Counted from the first letter of the stretch, positions 34,976 to 44,806 are shown. The stretch: 64,000 nucleotides of DNA from Thermodesulfovibrio yellowstonii DSM 11347 (GCF_000020985.1 NC_011296.1:1850001-1914000), one strand, 5' to 3'. Notes: a model not told the origin generated them from the letters alone. Made by a program: numbers and translations.

Positions 34976-36439
34976 ATGAGGGTTTTCAACACACTTACAG
35001 ACAAGCTGGAAGAGTTTAAGCCAATAAATGACAAAAAAGTAGGCATCTATGCATGTGGAGTTACTGTCTATGACCTATGTCATATCGGACATGCAAGAAG
35101 CGCTGTTGTTTTTGATGTAATTGTAAAATATCTTCGCTATAAAGGCTATGAAGTAAAATTTGTCAAAAACTTCACGGATATTGATGACAAAATTATAAAC
35201 AGGGCAAATAAAGAAGGAGTTTCATGGAAAGAAATTGCTGAAAAATATACTGGAGAATACTATAAAGATATGGACCGTCTTGGAATAACAAGAGCAGATA
35301 TTGAGCCAAAAGCAACAGAGCATATAAATGAAATGATTGAAATAATTCAGACACTGATTAATAAAGGATATGCCTATGAAATTGAGGAAGGACAGGCAAA
35401 AAGCGTTTATTTTTCAGTTGAAAAATTTCCACAGTATGGAAAACTTTCCAAGAAAAAAATTGATGAACTTATAAGTGGAGCTCGTGTTGAAGTTGATGAA
35501 AGGAAAAAAAGCCCTCTTGATTTCGCACTATGGAAAGCATCAAAACCCGGAGAGCCATGGTGGGATTCTCCATGGGGCAAAGGACGTCCTGGATGGCATA
35601 TTGAGTGTTCTGCTATGTCAATAAAATATCTTGGTGAAACCTTTGATATTCATGGCGGAGGCGCGGATTTAATATTCCCTCATCATGAAAATGAGATTGC
35701 CCAGTCTGAAGCATTTACTGGGAAACCCTTTGCAAAATATTGGATTCATAATGGATTTGTAACAATAAATAAAGAAAAAATGTCAAAATCCTTAGGTAAT
35801 GTTCTTAACATAAGGGATTTACTTGATATTTATGATGCTGAAGCATTGAGACTATTTCTTCTTTCAAGCCATTACAGAAGCCCAATTGAGTTTGCTCATG
35901 AATATATTAAAGAAGCTGAAGCAACAGTTGACAGAGTATACAGCACCATAATGAGAATTGAAGATTTTGAAAAAATTGAAATAAATGATAAAAGCTCCAT
36001 AGAGTTTGACAAAGTTAAAGCCATGCTTGAAAATCTGAAACCAGAATTTGAAAAAGCAATGGATGATGATTTCAATACAGCAAAAGCCTTAGGAATACTA
36101 TTTGAGTTTATTAAAGAAATAAACCGATTTATGGATAAAAAACCATCACAGAATAAAGAAATTGATTTTCTTGTAACTGCAAAAAGAGCAATCAAAGAAA
36201 TTGGTAGTGTATTAAATCTATTTCAGAGACAACCTGTTGATTGGTATAGAGATTTACTTAAAGTTAAAAAAATTGCCATTAAAGAAGAAGAAATAAATAG
36301 ACTCATTAAAGAAAGAACTGAGGCAAGAAAAAATAAAGATTGGAAAAAAGCTGACAGTATTCGTGAACAACTTTTATCAAAGGGAATTATTCTTGAAGAT
36401 AAACCAGACAGAACTATATGGAAAGTAAAGATAAATTAA
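34976..36439 (+). CDS. cysS: Cysteinyl-tRNA synthetase
   Basis: This 487-residue class I synthetase charges tRNA-Cys. The HIGH motif appears as DLCHIGHARSA (about residues 33-43) and the KMSKS loop as KEKMSKSLGN. Zinc-site Cys and His are visible in IYACGVTVYD, HIECSAMS and FPHHENE. Length is typical. RBS GGCGGAGGAG lies just before the ATG. The stop overlaps the rlmB start (TAATG). Confidence 0.97.
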   Translation: MRVFNTLTDKLEEFKPINDKKVGIYACGVTVYDLCHIGHARSAVVFDVIVKYLRYKGYEVKFVKNFTDIDDKIINRANKEGVSWKEIAEKYTGEYYKDMDRLGITRADIEPKATEHINEMIEIIQTLINKGYAYEIEEGQAKSVYFSVEKFPQYGKLSKKKIDELISGARVEVDERKKSPLDFALWKASKPGEPWWDSPWGKGRPGWHIECSAMSIKYLGETFDIHGGGADLIFPHHENEIAQSEAFTGKPFAKYWIHNGFVTINKEKMSKSLGNVLNIRDLLDIYDAEALRLFLLSSHYRSPIEFAHEYIKEAEATVDRVYSTIMRIEDFEKIEINDKSSIEFDKVKAMLENLKPEFEKAMDDDFNTAKALGILFEFIKEINRFMDKKPSQNKEIDFLVTAKRAIKEIGSVLNLFQRQPVDWYRDLLKVKKIAIKEEEINRLIKERTEARKNKDWKKADSIREQLLSKGIILEDKPDRTIWKVKIN

Positions 36440-37164
36440 TGTATATATATGGTGTAAATCCTGTTCTTGAATCTTTCAAAATATCTGATGCATTAAAGGA
36501 AATTTATATATCAAAAAATAGAATTTCAAAGCTTAAAGAAATTCTGAGGCTGGCAGAGGAAAAATCAATTTCAGTAAAAATAGTTGAAGAAACATTCATT
36601 GAAAAAATCACACAAGGAGTTCATCAAGGAGTAGTTGCCAAAATAAAACCCAAGAAAACAATAACTCTTGATGAAGCTTTAAAAATTTCATTTAAAAAAA
36701 ATGAGCCTGCTTTTTTCCTAATTCTTGATTTAGTTGAAGACCCTCAAAATTTTGGAAGCATCTGTAGAATTGCTGATGCAGCAGGAGTCCATGCAATAAT
36801 TTATCAGAAAAAACGCTCAGTAGGAATTGTCCCATCTGTATGGAAAGCATCAGCAGGAGCAGTATGGCATGTTAATCTTGTAGAAATCAATAATATTAAG
36901 TATGCGATAAAAACTCTCAAAGAACATAATATCACAATATATGGAGCAGAAGCACAGGCTAAGGATGTATTCTGGGAAAGCGATTTTACTCAGCCTTTAG
37001 GTTTAATTGTTGGTTCTGAAGGAAAGGGAATCAGACAAACAGTAATTGCCTTATGTGATAAAGTTATAAAAATTCCTATGAGAGGCACAATAAACTCTTT
37101 AAATGTTTCAGTTGCATCCGCTTTAATTACTTTTGAAGTATTAAGGCAGAGAAAAATCCAATAA
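36439..37164 (+). CDS. rlmB: SpoU/TrmH-family 23S rRNA 2'-O-methyltransferase
   Basis: From ATG 36439 the protein has 241 residues: MYIYGVNPVLESF is the usual RlmB start, followed by the L30e-like substrate domain and the SPOUT knot with DLVEDPQNFGSICRIADAAG, LIVGSEGKGI and IPMRGTINSLNVSVA. An in-frame ATG at 36418 lies inside cysS and adds seven residues that do not fit the family. It methylates a ribose in 23S rRNA (G2251 in E. coli). Coupled to cysS through the TAATG overlap. Confidence 0.92.
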   Translation: MYIYGVNPVLESFKISDALKEIYISKNRISKLKEILRLAEEKSISVKIVEETFIEKITQGVHQGVVAKIKPKKTITLDEALKISFKKNEPAFFLILDLVEDPQNFGSICRIADAAGVHAIIYQKKRSVGIVPSVWKASAGAVWHVNLVEINNIKYAIKTLKEHNITIYGAEAQAKDVFWESDFTQPLGLIVGSEGKGIRQTVIALCDKVIKIPMRGTINSLNVSVASALITFEVLRQRKIQ

Positions 37165-37179
37165 TTATAAAATAAAGCA

Positions 37180-39552
37180 ATGACAAAAATAGTTGAAATA
37201 CCTATCAAAGGAATGACATGTGCTGCCTGTGCTCAAGCAGTTCAAAGAGCATTAAACAGATTAGAAGAAGTTATCAGTGCGGAAGTAAATCTTCTTACTG
37301 AAAAAGCAAAGATTGAAGTAACTGATAAAGTTGACATTCACAGATTAATCAGCATAGTAAGAGCAACCGGATACGACATAGGTAAAACAAATCTTTATCT
37401 ACAGATAAGTGAACTTGCCCCTGACAGTGCAAGACCTATTGAAGAAAAAATTGCTCAGCTTGAAGGAGTGGTTGAGGTAAAAATAGATATTGTGAATAAA
37501 AATATTGTTTTATCTTATATACCAACAATTATTGATGAAGATAAAATTTTATCTGCCATTAAAACTCTTGGTATAAAAGCAAAAAAATATGCGGATACAA
37601 TATCAGCCTTTGAAGAAAAAAAGAAAGAGTTTAAAAAACTAAAAAAAGACCTCATCATAAGTTTTATTTTTACATTGCCTGTGTTTTTAGGTAGCATGTT
37701 TCACATTCCTTTTTTACATGAGGGAATTATACAGCTTGTGCTTACAACACCTGTCCAGTTTATTACAGGATGGAGATTTCACAGGCTTGCATTTCTTGCT
37801 CTGAAACACGGCACAGCAAACATGAATAGCCTTGTAAGTCTGGGAACAAATGCTGCCTATTTTTACAGCGTTGCTATGCTAATTTTGGGTCATGGAGGAT
37901 TTCATCTTTATTTTGAAACTTCAGCAGTAATAATTACCCTCATACTTTTTGGTAGAACCCTTGAAGAAAAGGCAAAGGCAAAAACATCAGAGGCAATACA
38001 AAGGCTTATTCAACTTCAGCCCAAACGAGCAGTTGTAATAAGAGATGGAAAAGAGCAGGAAATAAACATTGATGAAGTTTTGCCCGAAGATATTGTGCTG
38101 ATAAGACAGTCTGAAAAAATACCTGTAGATGGAATTATTGTAGAAGGTGAAGCAACCGTTGATGAATCTATGATAACAGGAGAACCAATTCCTGTTGACA
38201 AATCTGCTGGAGAGAAAGTAATCGGAGGAACAATCTTACTAAGTGGAGTTATTAAAGTTGAAGCAAAGGCTGTTGGTAAAAATGCCCTTTTAAACCAGAT
38301 AATCAAACTAATACAGGAAGCACAGACAGGAAAACCACCTGTTCAGAGGCTTGCAGATAAAATCTCAGCCATATTTGTTCCTACGGTTTTGGCAGTAGCA
38401 GTGTTAACCTTTGCCCTATGGATGTTCTTACAGGGAGAAGTTTCGCAGGCTTTAAGTAATAGTATCGCAGTCCTTATAATTGCCTGCCCCTGTGCATTAG
38501 GACTTGCTACTCCAACAGCAATTATGGTTGCCACAGGAAGGTCTGCAAAAGAAGGGATACTCATAAGAAATGTGGAAAAACTTGAGGAAGTTGGCAAAAT
38601 TGAAATTCTTTTTTCAGATAAAACAGGCACACTCACACAAGGAAAACCTGAAGTAAAAGATGTGCAATACCTTGATGTGGATAAGAGCGAAATTTTAAGT
38701 CTTTGTGCTACTGCTGAAAAATACTCTGAGCATCCTCTTGCAAAGGCGATAATAAGGCATTGCATGAGAGAGGGAATAAATCCCGATGAGCCAGAGTCCT
38801 TTGAAGTAGTTGCTGGTGGAGGAGTTTTGGCAAAAGTTTTTGATGCAAAGGGAGACAAAAGGGAAGTTTTAATAGGAAGCAGTAAACTAATGCAGAAAAA
38901 AAATATAAATTTACCAGAACTCTCTTATTCAGAGTCTACGACAACAGTTTATGCTGCTATTGATGGAAACATAAAAGCAATATTTTTCATTGCAGACCCA
39001 ATAAGAGAAGAATCCGTAGAAACCATAAAAGAATTACAGAAAATGGGAATTGAAGTAGCTATAATAACAGGAGATAATGAACTTACTGCAAAGGCAGTAG
39101 CAGAAAAACTGGAAATTAAGATATATTTTGCAGGAGTGCTTCCCAATGAAAAGGCAAAGATTGTAAGAAAATTCAGAGTTGTTGAGAGAAAAAATGTTGC
39201 CATGATAGGTGATGGAATAAATGACGCACCTGCATTGGCAGAGGCAAATATAGGTATTGCAATGGGAAGCGGAACAGACATTGCAATCCATACAGCTGAT
39301 GTAACACTTATGAAAGGAGGGCTTAAAGGAGTTCCGGTGCTTATCAGGTTAAGTAAGCTCACTCTCAGAACGATAAAAGAAAACCTTTTCTGGGCATTCA
39401 TCTATAATGTAATCGGCATTCCAGTTGCTGCTGGAGTTCTTTACATTTTTGGTGGTCCACTTCTTAATCCAATGCTTGCTTCCTTAGCAATGTCTCTAAG
39501 TTCTGTCTCAGTGGTAAGCAATTCCCTGAGATTGAAAAAAAGAAAGATTTAA
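37180..39552 (+). CDS. copA: Copper-exporting P1B-type ATPase
   Basis: This 790-residue pump has a heavy-metal-binding domain with GMTCAAC (C14, C17), a second HMA-like fold that lacks the Cys pair (about 70-145), eight membrane helices, the CPC metal site in IIACPCALGLATPTA, the TGE loop (MITGEP), phosphorylation site DKTGTLTQG, the P1B SEHPLA motif, and GDGINDAPALAEA. These define a Cu(I)-type exporter. No CopZ or CsoR gene is nearby. It follows rlmB by 15 bases. Confidence 0.93.
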   Translation: MTKIVEIPIKGMTCAACAQAVQRALNRLEEVISAEVNLLTEKAKIEVTDKVDIHRLISIVRATGYDIGKTNLYLQISELAPDSARPIEEKIAQLEGVVEVKIDIVNKNIVLSYIPTIIDEDKILSAIKTLGIKAKKYADTISAFEEKKKEFKKLKKDLIISFIFTLPVFLGSMFHIPFLHEGIIQLVLTTPVQFITGWRFHRLAFLALKHGTANMNSLVSLGTNAAYFYSVAMLILGHGGFHLYFETSAVIITLILFGRTLEEKAKAKTSEAIQRLIQLQPKRAVVIRDGKEQEINIDEVLPEDIVLIRQSEKIPVDGIIVEGEATVDESMITGEPIPVDKSAGEKVIGGTILLSGVIKVEAKAVGKNALLNQIIKLIQEAQTGKPPVQRLADKISAIFVPTVLAVAVLTFALWMFLQGEVSQALSNSIAVLIIACPCALGLATPTAIMVATGRSAKEGILIRNVEKLEEVGKIEILFSDKTGTLTQGKPEVKDVQYLDVDKSEILSLCATAEKYSEHPLAKAIIRHCMREGINPDEPESFEVVAGGGVLAKVFDAKGDKREVLIGSSKLMQKKNINLPELSYSESTTTVYAAIDGNIKAIFFIADPIREESVETIKELQKMGIEVAIITGDNELTAKAVAEKLEIKIYFAGVLPNEKAKIVRKFRVVERKNVAMIGDGINDAPALAEANIGIAMGSGTDIAIHTADVTLMKGGLKGVPVLIRLSKLTLRTIKENLFWAFIYNVIGIPVAAGVLYIFGGPLLNPMLASLAMSLSSVSVVSNSLRLKKRKI

Positions 39553-39588
39553 AAGACAGATAATCTTATCTGAATGATATAATAATTT

Positions 39589-41592
39589 ATGGATTTATTC
39601 ACAAAAAAAGTTTCTTATCTGCACATTCTTTACAATGACAAGCCATTTAAAGAAGATCCTCTTTCACTTTTTTATCATAACTTTACCGACTTAAGGGTTG
39701 TTACCTATGTTTCTTCTCCTGATTTTTTCTTTGATAAGGTGAAAACATTTAAAAAGGTCATAACCATATTGGGAGAGGAAGAATCAGCAAGAGAATTCTA
39801 TGTGCTTGACCCAACTTCTGAAGAGAGATTTATCCATTCTGCTGAGGCAGACCCTGAAGTTCTTGAAGCTCTTACAACCGGGAAAATTGAGCTAAGATAT
39901 ATGAAAGCAGGTGAGCGAATACACTCAAAGATTTATATACTTTCTGATGATGAGGGGAGTTTAAGAGTAATGGTAGGTTCTGCAAATTTCACTAACTCTG
40001 CTTTTAGTAATAGCAGACAGTATGAAGAGCTCATTGTCTATGACAGTTCCTATAATCCTTTGTTCTGCAAAACATATCTCAATAGATTTGAAGAGATATA
40101 TCAAAACTCTGTGGATTTCTTAAGCGAAAAAACAAGAAAAAAGCTTCAAAGTCTGATATTAAAAACAGAGAATATTCTAATATTTACACCAGATGATAGA
40201 ACTGAAAGCATTGTTGAAAGGGTGCAAAGACAGATACAGAGTGGAGGAGATGCAGAAAGTTTGGTAGTTGAGGTTATGGATGAAAGGGAAAGGATAGATA
40301 AAAAAATAATGGAGATTGAAAGAATTGAAAAAATCATTGAGCATGTGACTAAGAAAACAAAAAATGGCTATTCTTTTGAACCAAAGCAAAAATTAGTAAC
40401 ACTTAAGGACAAGCTCAGGGAAATTGTATCCTTCTCTCACAAAAGAACTCAGGAGTTCATTGATAAAAGAAACTTTCTTTATCTAAATCCCGCTAACTGG
40501 GAGTTTTATGTAAAAGAAAATGAGCAGGCTGTTTCCTATACAGTAAGCCTTACAAAAGAAGAACTACAAAGCAATCTTGCAAAACTTGTTAACTTTGTCA
40601 ATTCTTATTGGGAATTTGCAATTTACAAAGACAGAGAAGTGCTTAAAAGAGTATTTGAGGCAATACTTTTTGCCTTTACCTCACCGTTTATATATCTCAT
40701 AAGAAAGCATGTAAAGAAACATAAAGGAGATGAAAAACTTGCAGAAATACCGATTGTTTTAATACTTGGAGGGCTTGCAAACACTGGAAAGACAAAACTT
40801 CTTTTATTTATAAACAAACTACTTGGCAACAACTTTGAAGTATTCAATTACAAAGACATCTATACAAAAACACAGAGAATTCTCTATGACATATTTTCTT
40901 CAAACAATGTCTTTCCCATTTTAGTTGATGAAATATACGATAACTTCTTTAGAGGAGAAGGAGAAAGACTGATAAAGACTCTCACAAACACAATTACTGA
41001 CCCTCATCCCTGTCTTATTGGCACATCAAATGTGGGATTTAGCGCAGAAAGTCAGGTAATAAGAAGAATTTATTACTTACATTTTGGCTCACCTTTCTCA
41101 GAGGATAAAAAAGCAAAAGAAAAGGCAGAAAAATATTTTGAGGAAAAAGTTGATGGTATTGACGACAGCTTATTTAGATATTTCCTTAAAGAGTTTGCAA
41201 AAAAAATGACTGATGAAGAGTTTTTCAAGATTGAAGACCCTCTATTTCTTTCAAGACAAATATTTATTGAGATGTTTAAACAAACAGAACTGGAAGTTCC
41301 AGATTTTATAAGTGAAAGCCCTTGTGGAGATTACTACAAGATAGGAAGTCAGGAATGGCAAGCTTTTTATCTTACAAGAAAGAAAGATTTCAAAGAGATG
41401 AAAGACGGAGGTGAGAAATTTTTTGTAGTAGACCTCAAAAGCATTTATGAGCCAAAGGATGCAGAGGCACTTAAAAACAAACTTCCTCCAAGTGTTGTAA
41501 AGTCTTCTGGAACTCCTTTGATTCTTCATAAAAATAGATTCCTTCATTTTATTGGGCAAAAAGAAGGATTTTTGAAGAAAATCCTCGGATGA
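39589..41592 (+). CDS. PLD-nuclease/P-loop ATPase fusion, candidate defence effector
   Basis: The 667-residue protein begins with a phospholipase-D-like half-site (H112-S-K114 and GSANFTNSAF at 130-139, then E146-E147), as in PLD nucleases that dimerise. A coiled-coil/charged region (about 205-300) follows. An ATPase domain has Walker A GGLANTGKT (394-402), Walker B VFPILVDEI (441-449), sensor-like IGTSN (477-481) and an Arg pair R492-R493, like AAA+/SF3 motors. A C-terminal tail is of unknown fold. No family name is certain. TATAAT ends five bases before the ATG, so the mRNA is probably leaderless. No partner genes flank it. Confidence 0.75.
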   Translation: MDLFTKKVSYLHILYNDKPFKEDPLSLFYHNFTDLRVVTYVSSPDFFFDKVKTFKKVITILGEEESAREFYVLDPTSEERFIHSAEADPEVLEALTTGKIELRYMKAGERIHSKIYILSDDEGSLRVMVGSANFTNSAFSNSRQYEELIVYDSSYNPLFCKTYLNRFEEIYQNSVDFLSEKTRKKLQSLILKTENILIFTPDDRTESIVERVQRQIQSGGDAESLVVEVMDERERIDKKIMEIERIEKIIEHVTKKTKNGYSFEPKQKLVTLKDKLREIVSFSHKRTQEFIDKRNFLYLNPANWEFYVKENEQAVSYTVSLTKEELQSNLAKLVNFVNSYWEFAIYKDREVLKRVFEAILFAFTSPFIYLIRKHVKKHKGDEKLAEIPIVLILGGLANTGKTKLLLFINKLLGNNFEVFNYKDIYTKTQRILYDIFSSNNVFPILVDEIYDNFFRGEGERLIKTLTNTITDPHPCLIGTSNVGFSAESQVIRRIYYLHFGSPFSEDKKAKEKAEKYFEEKVDGIDDSLFRYFLKEFAKKMTDEEFFKIEDPLFLSRQIFIEMFKQTELEVPDFISESPCGDYYKIGSQEWQAFYLTRKKDFKEMKDGGEKFFVVDLKSIYEPKDAEALKNKLPPSVVKSSGTPLILHKNRFLHFIGQKEGFLKKILG

Positions 41593-41596
41593 GACA

Positions 41597-41727
41597 ATGG
41601 GATTGAGGCTTGATGAAGAAAATTTAACAAAATTTGTTTGTGCTATAAAAAATTAGGATTGAAACCTGAAAGACCTGTTAAAATAGATGAGTTAATAAAT
41701 TTCGGAACTGTGCAATTACTAACTTTC
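41597..41727 (+). pseudogene. Possible short gene remnant next to repeat
   Basis: An ATG at 41597 reads MGLRLDEENLTKFVCAIKN and stops at 41656. A neighbouring frame then reads KLGLKPERPVKIDELINF before running into the repeat element at about 41728. Both stretches look protein-like and could be one gene with a shift near the TTTGTTTG run, cut by the repeat. The source family is not recognisable. The rest of the 319-base gene-free stretch (41593-41911) holds only the repeat and the uppP leader. Confidence 0.3.
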
Positions 41728-41815
41728 ATTCCTCTGGCATTGCCCGAGGAATGTGACCCTTTTACTGTCACCCTGAGCGTAAGCGAAGGGTCTCCTAAAA
41801 GTCGGAATGACAGTT
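41728..41815. repeat. Second copy of the intergenic repeat family
   Basis: ATTCCT (41728-41733) faces AGGAAT (41747-41752), and ACTGTCA (41764-41770) faces TGACAGT (41808-41814). The module GTCACCCTGAGCGTAAGCG onward to AGGGTCTCC is the inverse of the GGAGACCCTT...CTCAGGGTGAC module in the element at 1097-1333. The outer GACTGTTCAA ends seen there are missing, so this is a partial or divergent copy. Confidence 0.7.
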
Positions 41816-41911
41816 GGAGGTAATTGAAAAATAGCAGGAGTTGTGGTTTATTGATTTTCAATAAATTACAAGTCTTGAACAGGTTTAAGAAATTAAAAGA
41901 GGGAAAAATTA

Positions 41912-42685
41912 ATGGATGAACTTTTTAAAGCTATTATTCTTGGAATTATTCAGGGAATTACTGAGTTTTTACCAATAAGCAGTACTGCCCATCTTGTGAT
42001 AACGCCATGGATTTTTGGTTGGAGTGGAATTGTTAATTCACTGAGTTTTGATATTGCTGTTCATGTGGGAACTCTTATATCCCTTCTTTATTGCTTCTGG
42101 AAAGACTGGATAAATATATTTTTCAGAGAAAGAAAAATGCTACTATTTATCATAATCGGAACAATTCCTGCAGGTATTGCAGGTATAGCTTTTCATGATT
42201 TGATAGAAAGTGCACTGAGACATCCTTTAATTATTGTGGTTACACTTATATTAGTTGGATTTCTAATGCTTTATGCAGAAAAAGTAGGTAAAAAATTAAT
42301 AAGATCTATAACTCTTTCAGATGCTGTAGTAATTGGTACAGCTCAAGCAATAGCTCTTATTCCAGGGGTTTCACGTTCTGGTATAACAATTACAGCAGGA
42401 TTATTTAAAGGACTTGATAGAGCCTATGCAGCAAAGTTTTCGTTTCTGCTTTCAACACCTGCAATTGCAGGTGCTGCAATGCTGGATTTTTATAAATCTA
42501 TAAAAATTGGACACTCCCATGATTACTCTCTTTTCATTATTGGAGTAATTTCAGCTGCAATTACTGGAATAATAGCAATTAAATTTTTACTTAGCTTTCT
42601 CCAAAAGTATCCTCTCAATCTTTTCATATACTACAGATGGTTTTTAGCGGTTGTTATTTTTCTGTTATATTTTTTTAGAAACTGA
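41912..42685 (+). CDS. uppP: Undecaprenyl-diphosphatase
   Basis: The 257-residue membrane enzyme (BacA family) recycles undecaprenyl pyrophosphate for peptidoglycan and LPS precursors. The conserved blocks GIIQGITEFLPISSTAHLVI (about 11-30) and ALIPGVSRSGITITAGLFKG carry the catalytic Glu, Ser/His and Arg. About eight helices are predicted. RBS GAGGGA lies before the ATG. The stop overlaps the ftsK start by one base (TGATG). Confidence 0.95.
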   Translation: MDELFKAIILGIIQGITEFLPISSTAHLVITPWIFGWSGIVNSLSFDIAVHVGTLISLLYCFWKDWINIFFRERKMLLFIIIGTIPAGIAGIAFHDLIESALRHPLIIVVTLILVGFLMLYAEKVGKKLIRSITLSDAVVIGTAQAIALIPGVSRSGITITAGLFKGLDRAYAAKFSFLLSTPAIAGAAMLDFYKSIKIGHSHDYSLFIIGVISAAITGIIAIKFLLSFLQKYPLNLFIYYRWFLAVVIFLLYFFRN

Positions 42686-44805
42686 TGCGACAAAGGGTAA
42701 TATATAAAAAGCCGATAAAAAAAAGTTCTTTGAACAAAAAAACTGAAGAAATCAAAGATTTTTCAGCTTTAAATATTTTTAAAGCTATTTTATTAATCGC
42801 CTTTTCAGTTTATCTTGCTATAACCCTTATAAGTTACAATTTTTTAGACCCCTCACCTTTAACTTTTACAAAATCAAAACCATTAAACTATGGAGGGATA
42901 GTTGGTTCATATCTTTCAGACCTTTTACTAAGTACCTTTGGAATTGCTACATTTTTAATTCCGCTACTTTTAGTTTTCTACGGAATCAGAAAGTTTACTG
43001 GTAAAAAGCTAAATATAGGAAAACTTATATGGTTTCTAACCCTGCTGTTTTCTTTATCCATCATGCTTGAACCATTAAGGAAAAATATTGAGACCTATAA
43101 AAAACTTCCAGAAGGTATTTCATGGATAGCCTTTCATCTGACTGAAAAGTTTCTTTCAATTGCAGGAACTTATATTTTGTGGGCTTCTGTCTTCATTGCT
43201 TCAGTTATTCTTATTAAGCCAGAATTGATAAAAAGAAAAGAAATTAGTTCTATTAAAGAAACCTCTCCTGAAGCTGGTGAGGGAATAAAGGTTGTGAAAG
43301 TTTCAAAACCTGAAGAACCTGTAAAAAAGGCTGATAATTTAAATCTCAAAAGCGAAACCAGATTAAAGCCTAAGGACATTGATGAAAAACAAAAAATTGA
43401 AGCAGAGCAAAAGGGTTTTATAATTCCACCTCTTTCTCTTTTAAAAATTGAAAAGCATGATGACAATATATCAAAGGAAGAAATTATAGCCTCTGCCAGT
43501 AGCATTGAAGCAAGATTTGCTGAATTTGGTATTCATGGGACAATAAAAGAGGTCCATCCAGGTCCTGTGGTTACAATGTATGAATTTGAACCTGCAAGCG
43601 GGATAAAACTCAGTAAAATCATAACTCTCAGTGATGAACTTGCCCTTTCACTTAAAGCTCAGAGCATAAGAATATATCCAATTCCAGGAAGGTCTGCAAT
43701 TGGCATAGAAGTCCCAAATAAAAAAAGACAGATTGTAAGACTCGGTGAGATTATTGCATCAGAAAAGTTTCAAAGCAGTGCCTCTTACTTAGCTCTTGCA
43801 CTTGGTAAAGATATATACGGAAATCCTGTAATAACTGACCTTTCAAAAATGCCCCACTTACTTGTGGCAGGTGCAACCGGCTCTGGTAAAAGTGTATGTT
43901 TAAATACAATGATTTTAAGTCTCCTTTATAAAGCAACTCCGCATGATGTAAGACTTCTTCTTATTGACCCAAAGCTTCTTGAGCTTTCAACATATGAAAA
44001 TATTCCTCATCTAATGTCCCCTGTTATAACAGACCCTAAGGAAGCATCCGAAGCTTTGAAAAAAGTAATTGTTGAAATGGAACGAAGATACAAACTTTTT
44101 GCATCAAAAGGATTTAGAAACATTGATAGTTACAATCAGACAGTTTCTTTTGAAGAAAAAGTTCCATATATTGTTGTTTTTATTGATGAGTTTGCAGACT
44201 TGATGTTCACAGCACCAACAGAAGTTGAACAGGCTGTTACCAGAATTGCTCAGATGGCAAGAGCATCAGGAATTCATCTTGTTGTTGCAACACAGCGTCC
44301 AAGTGTTGATGTAATAACAGGAATAATTAAGGCAAACTTTCCTGCAAGAATTGCCTTTCAGGTTACATCCCGTGTGGATTCAAGAACAATACTTGATACA
44401 CAGGGCGCTGAAAAGCTTCTTGGAATGGGTGATATGCTTTTTATGGTTTCAGGTGTAAAAATAATAAGAGTTCATGGTGCCTATGTAGGCGAAGAGGAAG
44501 TTAAAGCAGTAACTGAATATTTACGCAGTCAAGGTAGTCCTGATTATAGTCTTTTTGAATCAATACAAATACCTACTGAAAACAAAGAAAATGGAAAGGT
44601 AAATGGTGGCGAAAAAGATGAACTTTATGAAGCAGTGATTGAATATGCCACCCAGGCTGGTGAAATATCAATCTCTCTTATACAGAGAAGATTTAAAATA
44701 GGTTATAATCGTGCAGCAAGGATCATGGATTTACTTGAAGAAGATGGGCTTGTAGGTCCACCACAGGGTGCGGGCAAACCAAGAAAATTTATAGGTAAAT
44801 TTTAG
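42685..44805 (+). CDS. ftsK: FtsK/SpoIIIE DNA translocase
   Basis: This 706-residue translocase has four N-terminal membrane segments (about 28-170), a short charged linker (about 180-260), the RecA-like motor with Walker A VAGATGSGKSVCLN and Walker B VVFIDEFADL, the MARASGIHLVVATQRPS block, and a C-terminal gamma winged helix (IQRRFKIGYNRAARIMDLLE) that reads KOPS-type polarity sequences. It moves DNA at the division septum for chromosome dimer resolution. It is coupled to uppP. Confidence 0.96.
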   Translation: MRQRVIYKKPIKKSSLNKKTEEIKDFSALNIFKAILLIAFSVYLAITLISYNFLDPSPLTFTKSKPLNYGGIVGSYLSDLLLSTFGIATFLIPLLLVFYGIRKFTGKKLNIGKLIWFLTLLFSLSIMLEPLRKNIETYKKLPEGISWIAFHLTEKFLSIAGTYILWASVFIASVILIKPELIKRKEISSIKETSPEAGEGIKVVKVSKPEEPVKKADNLNLKSETRLKPKDIDEKQKIEAEQKGFIIPPLSLLKIEKHDDNISKEEIIASASSIEARFAEFGIHGTIKEVHPGPVVTMYEFEPASGIKLSKIITLSDELALSLKAQSIRIYPIPGRSAIGIEVPNKKRQIVRLGEIIASEKFQSSASYLALALGKDIYGNPVITDLSKMPHLLVAGATGSGKSVCLNTMILSLLYKATPHDVRLLLIDPKLLELSTYENIPHLMSPVITDPKEASEALKKVIVEMERRYKLFASKGFRNIDSYNQTVSFEEKVPYIVVFIDEFADLMFTAPTEVEQAVTRIAQMARASGIHLVVATQRPSVDVITGIIKANFPARIAFQVTSRVDSRTILDTQGAEKLLGMGDMLFMVSGVKIIRVHGAYVGEEEVKAVTEYLRSQGSPDYSLFESIQIPTENKENGKVNGGEKDELYEAVIEYATQAGEISISLIQRRFKIGYNRAARIMDLLEEDGLVGPPQGAGKPRKFIGKF

Positions 44806-44806
44806 C

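Noticed and set aside
38016-39401. Several open frames opposite copA.
   Set aside because: They are complementary-strand shadows of conserved P-type ATPase motifs and match nothing known.
41650-41666. AGGATTGAAAC resembles the end of many CRISPR repeats.
   Set aside because: It occurs once, with no repeated units or spacers around it and no cas genes in the window.
41638-41823. A 61-codon ORF read through the repeat element.
   Set aside because: Its second half is a translation of the palindromic repeat, a common artefact, so it is not a gene.
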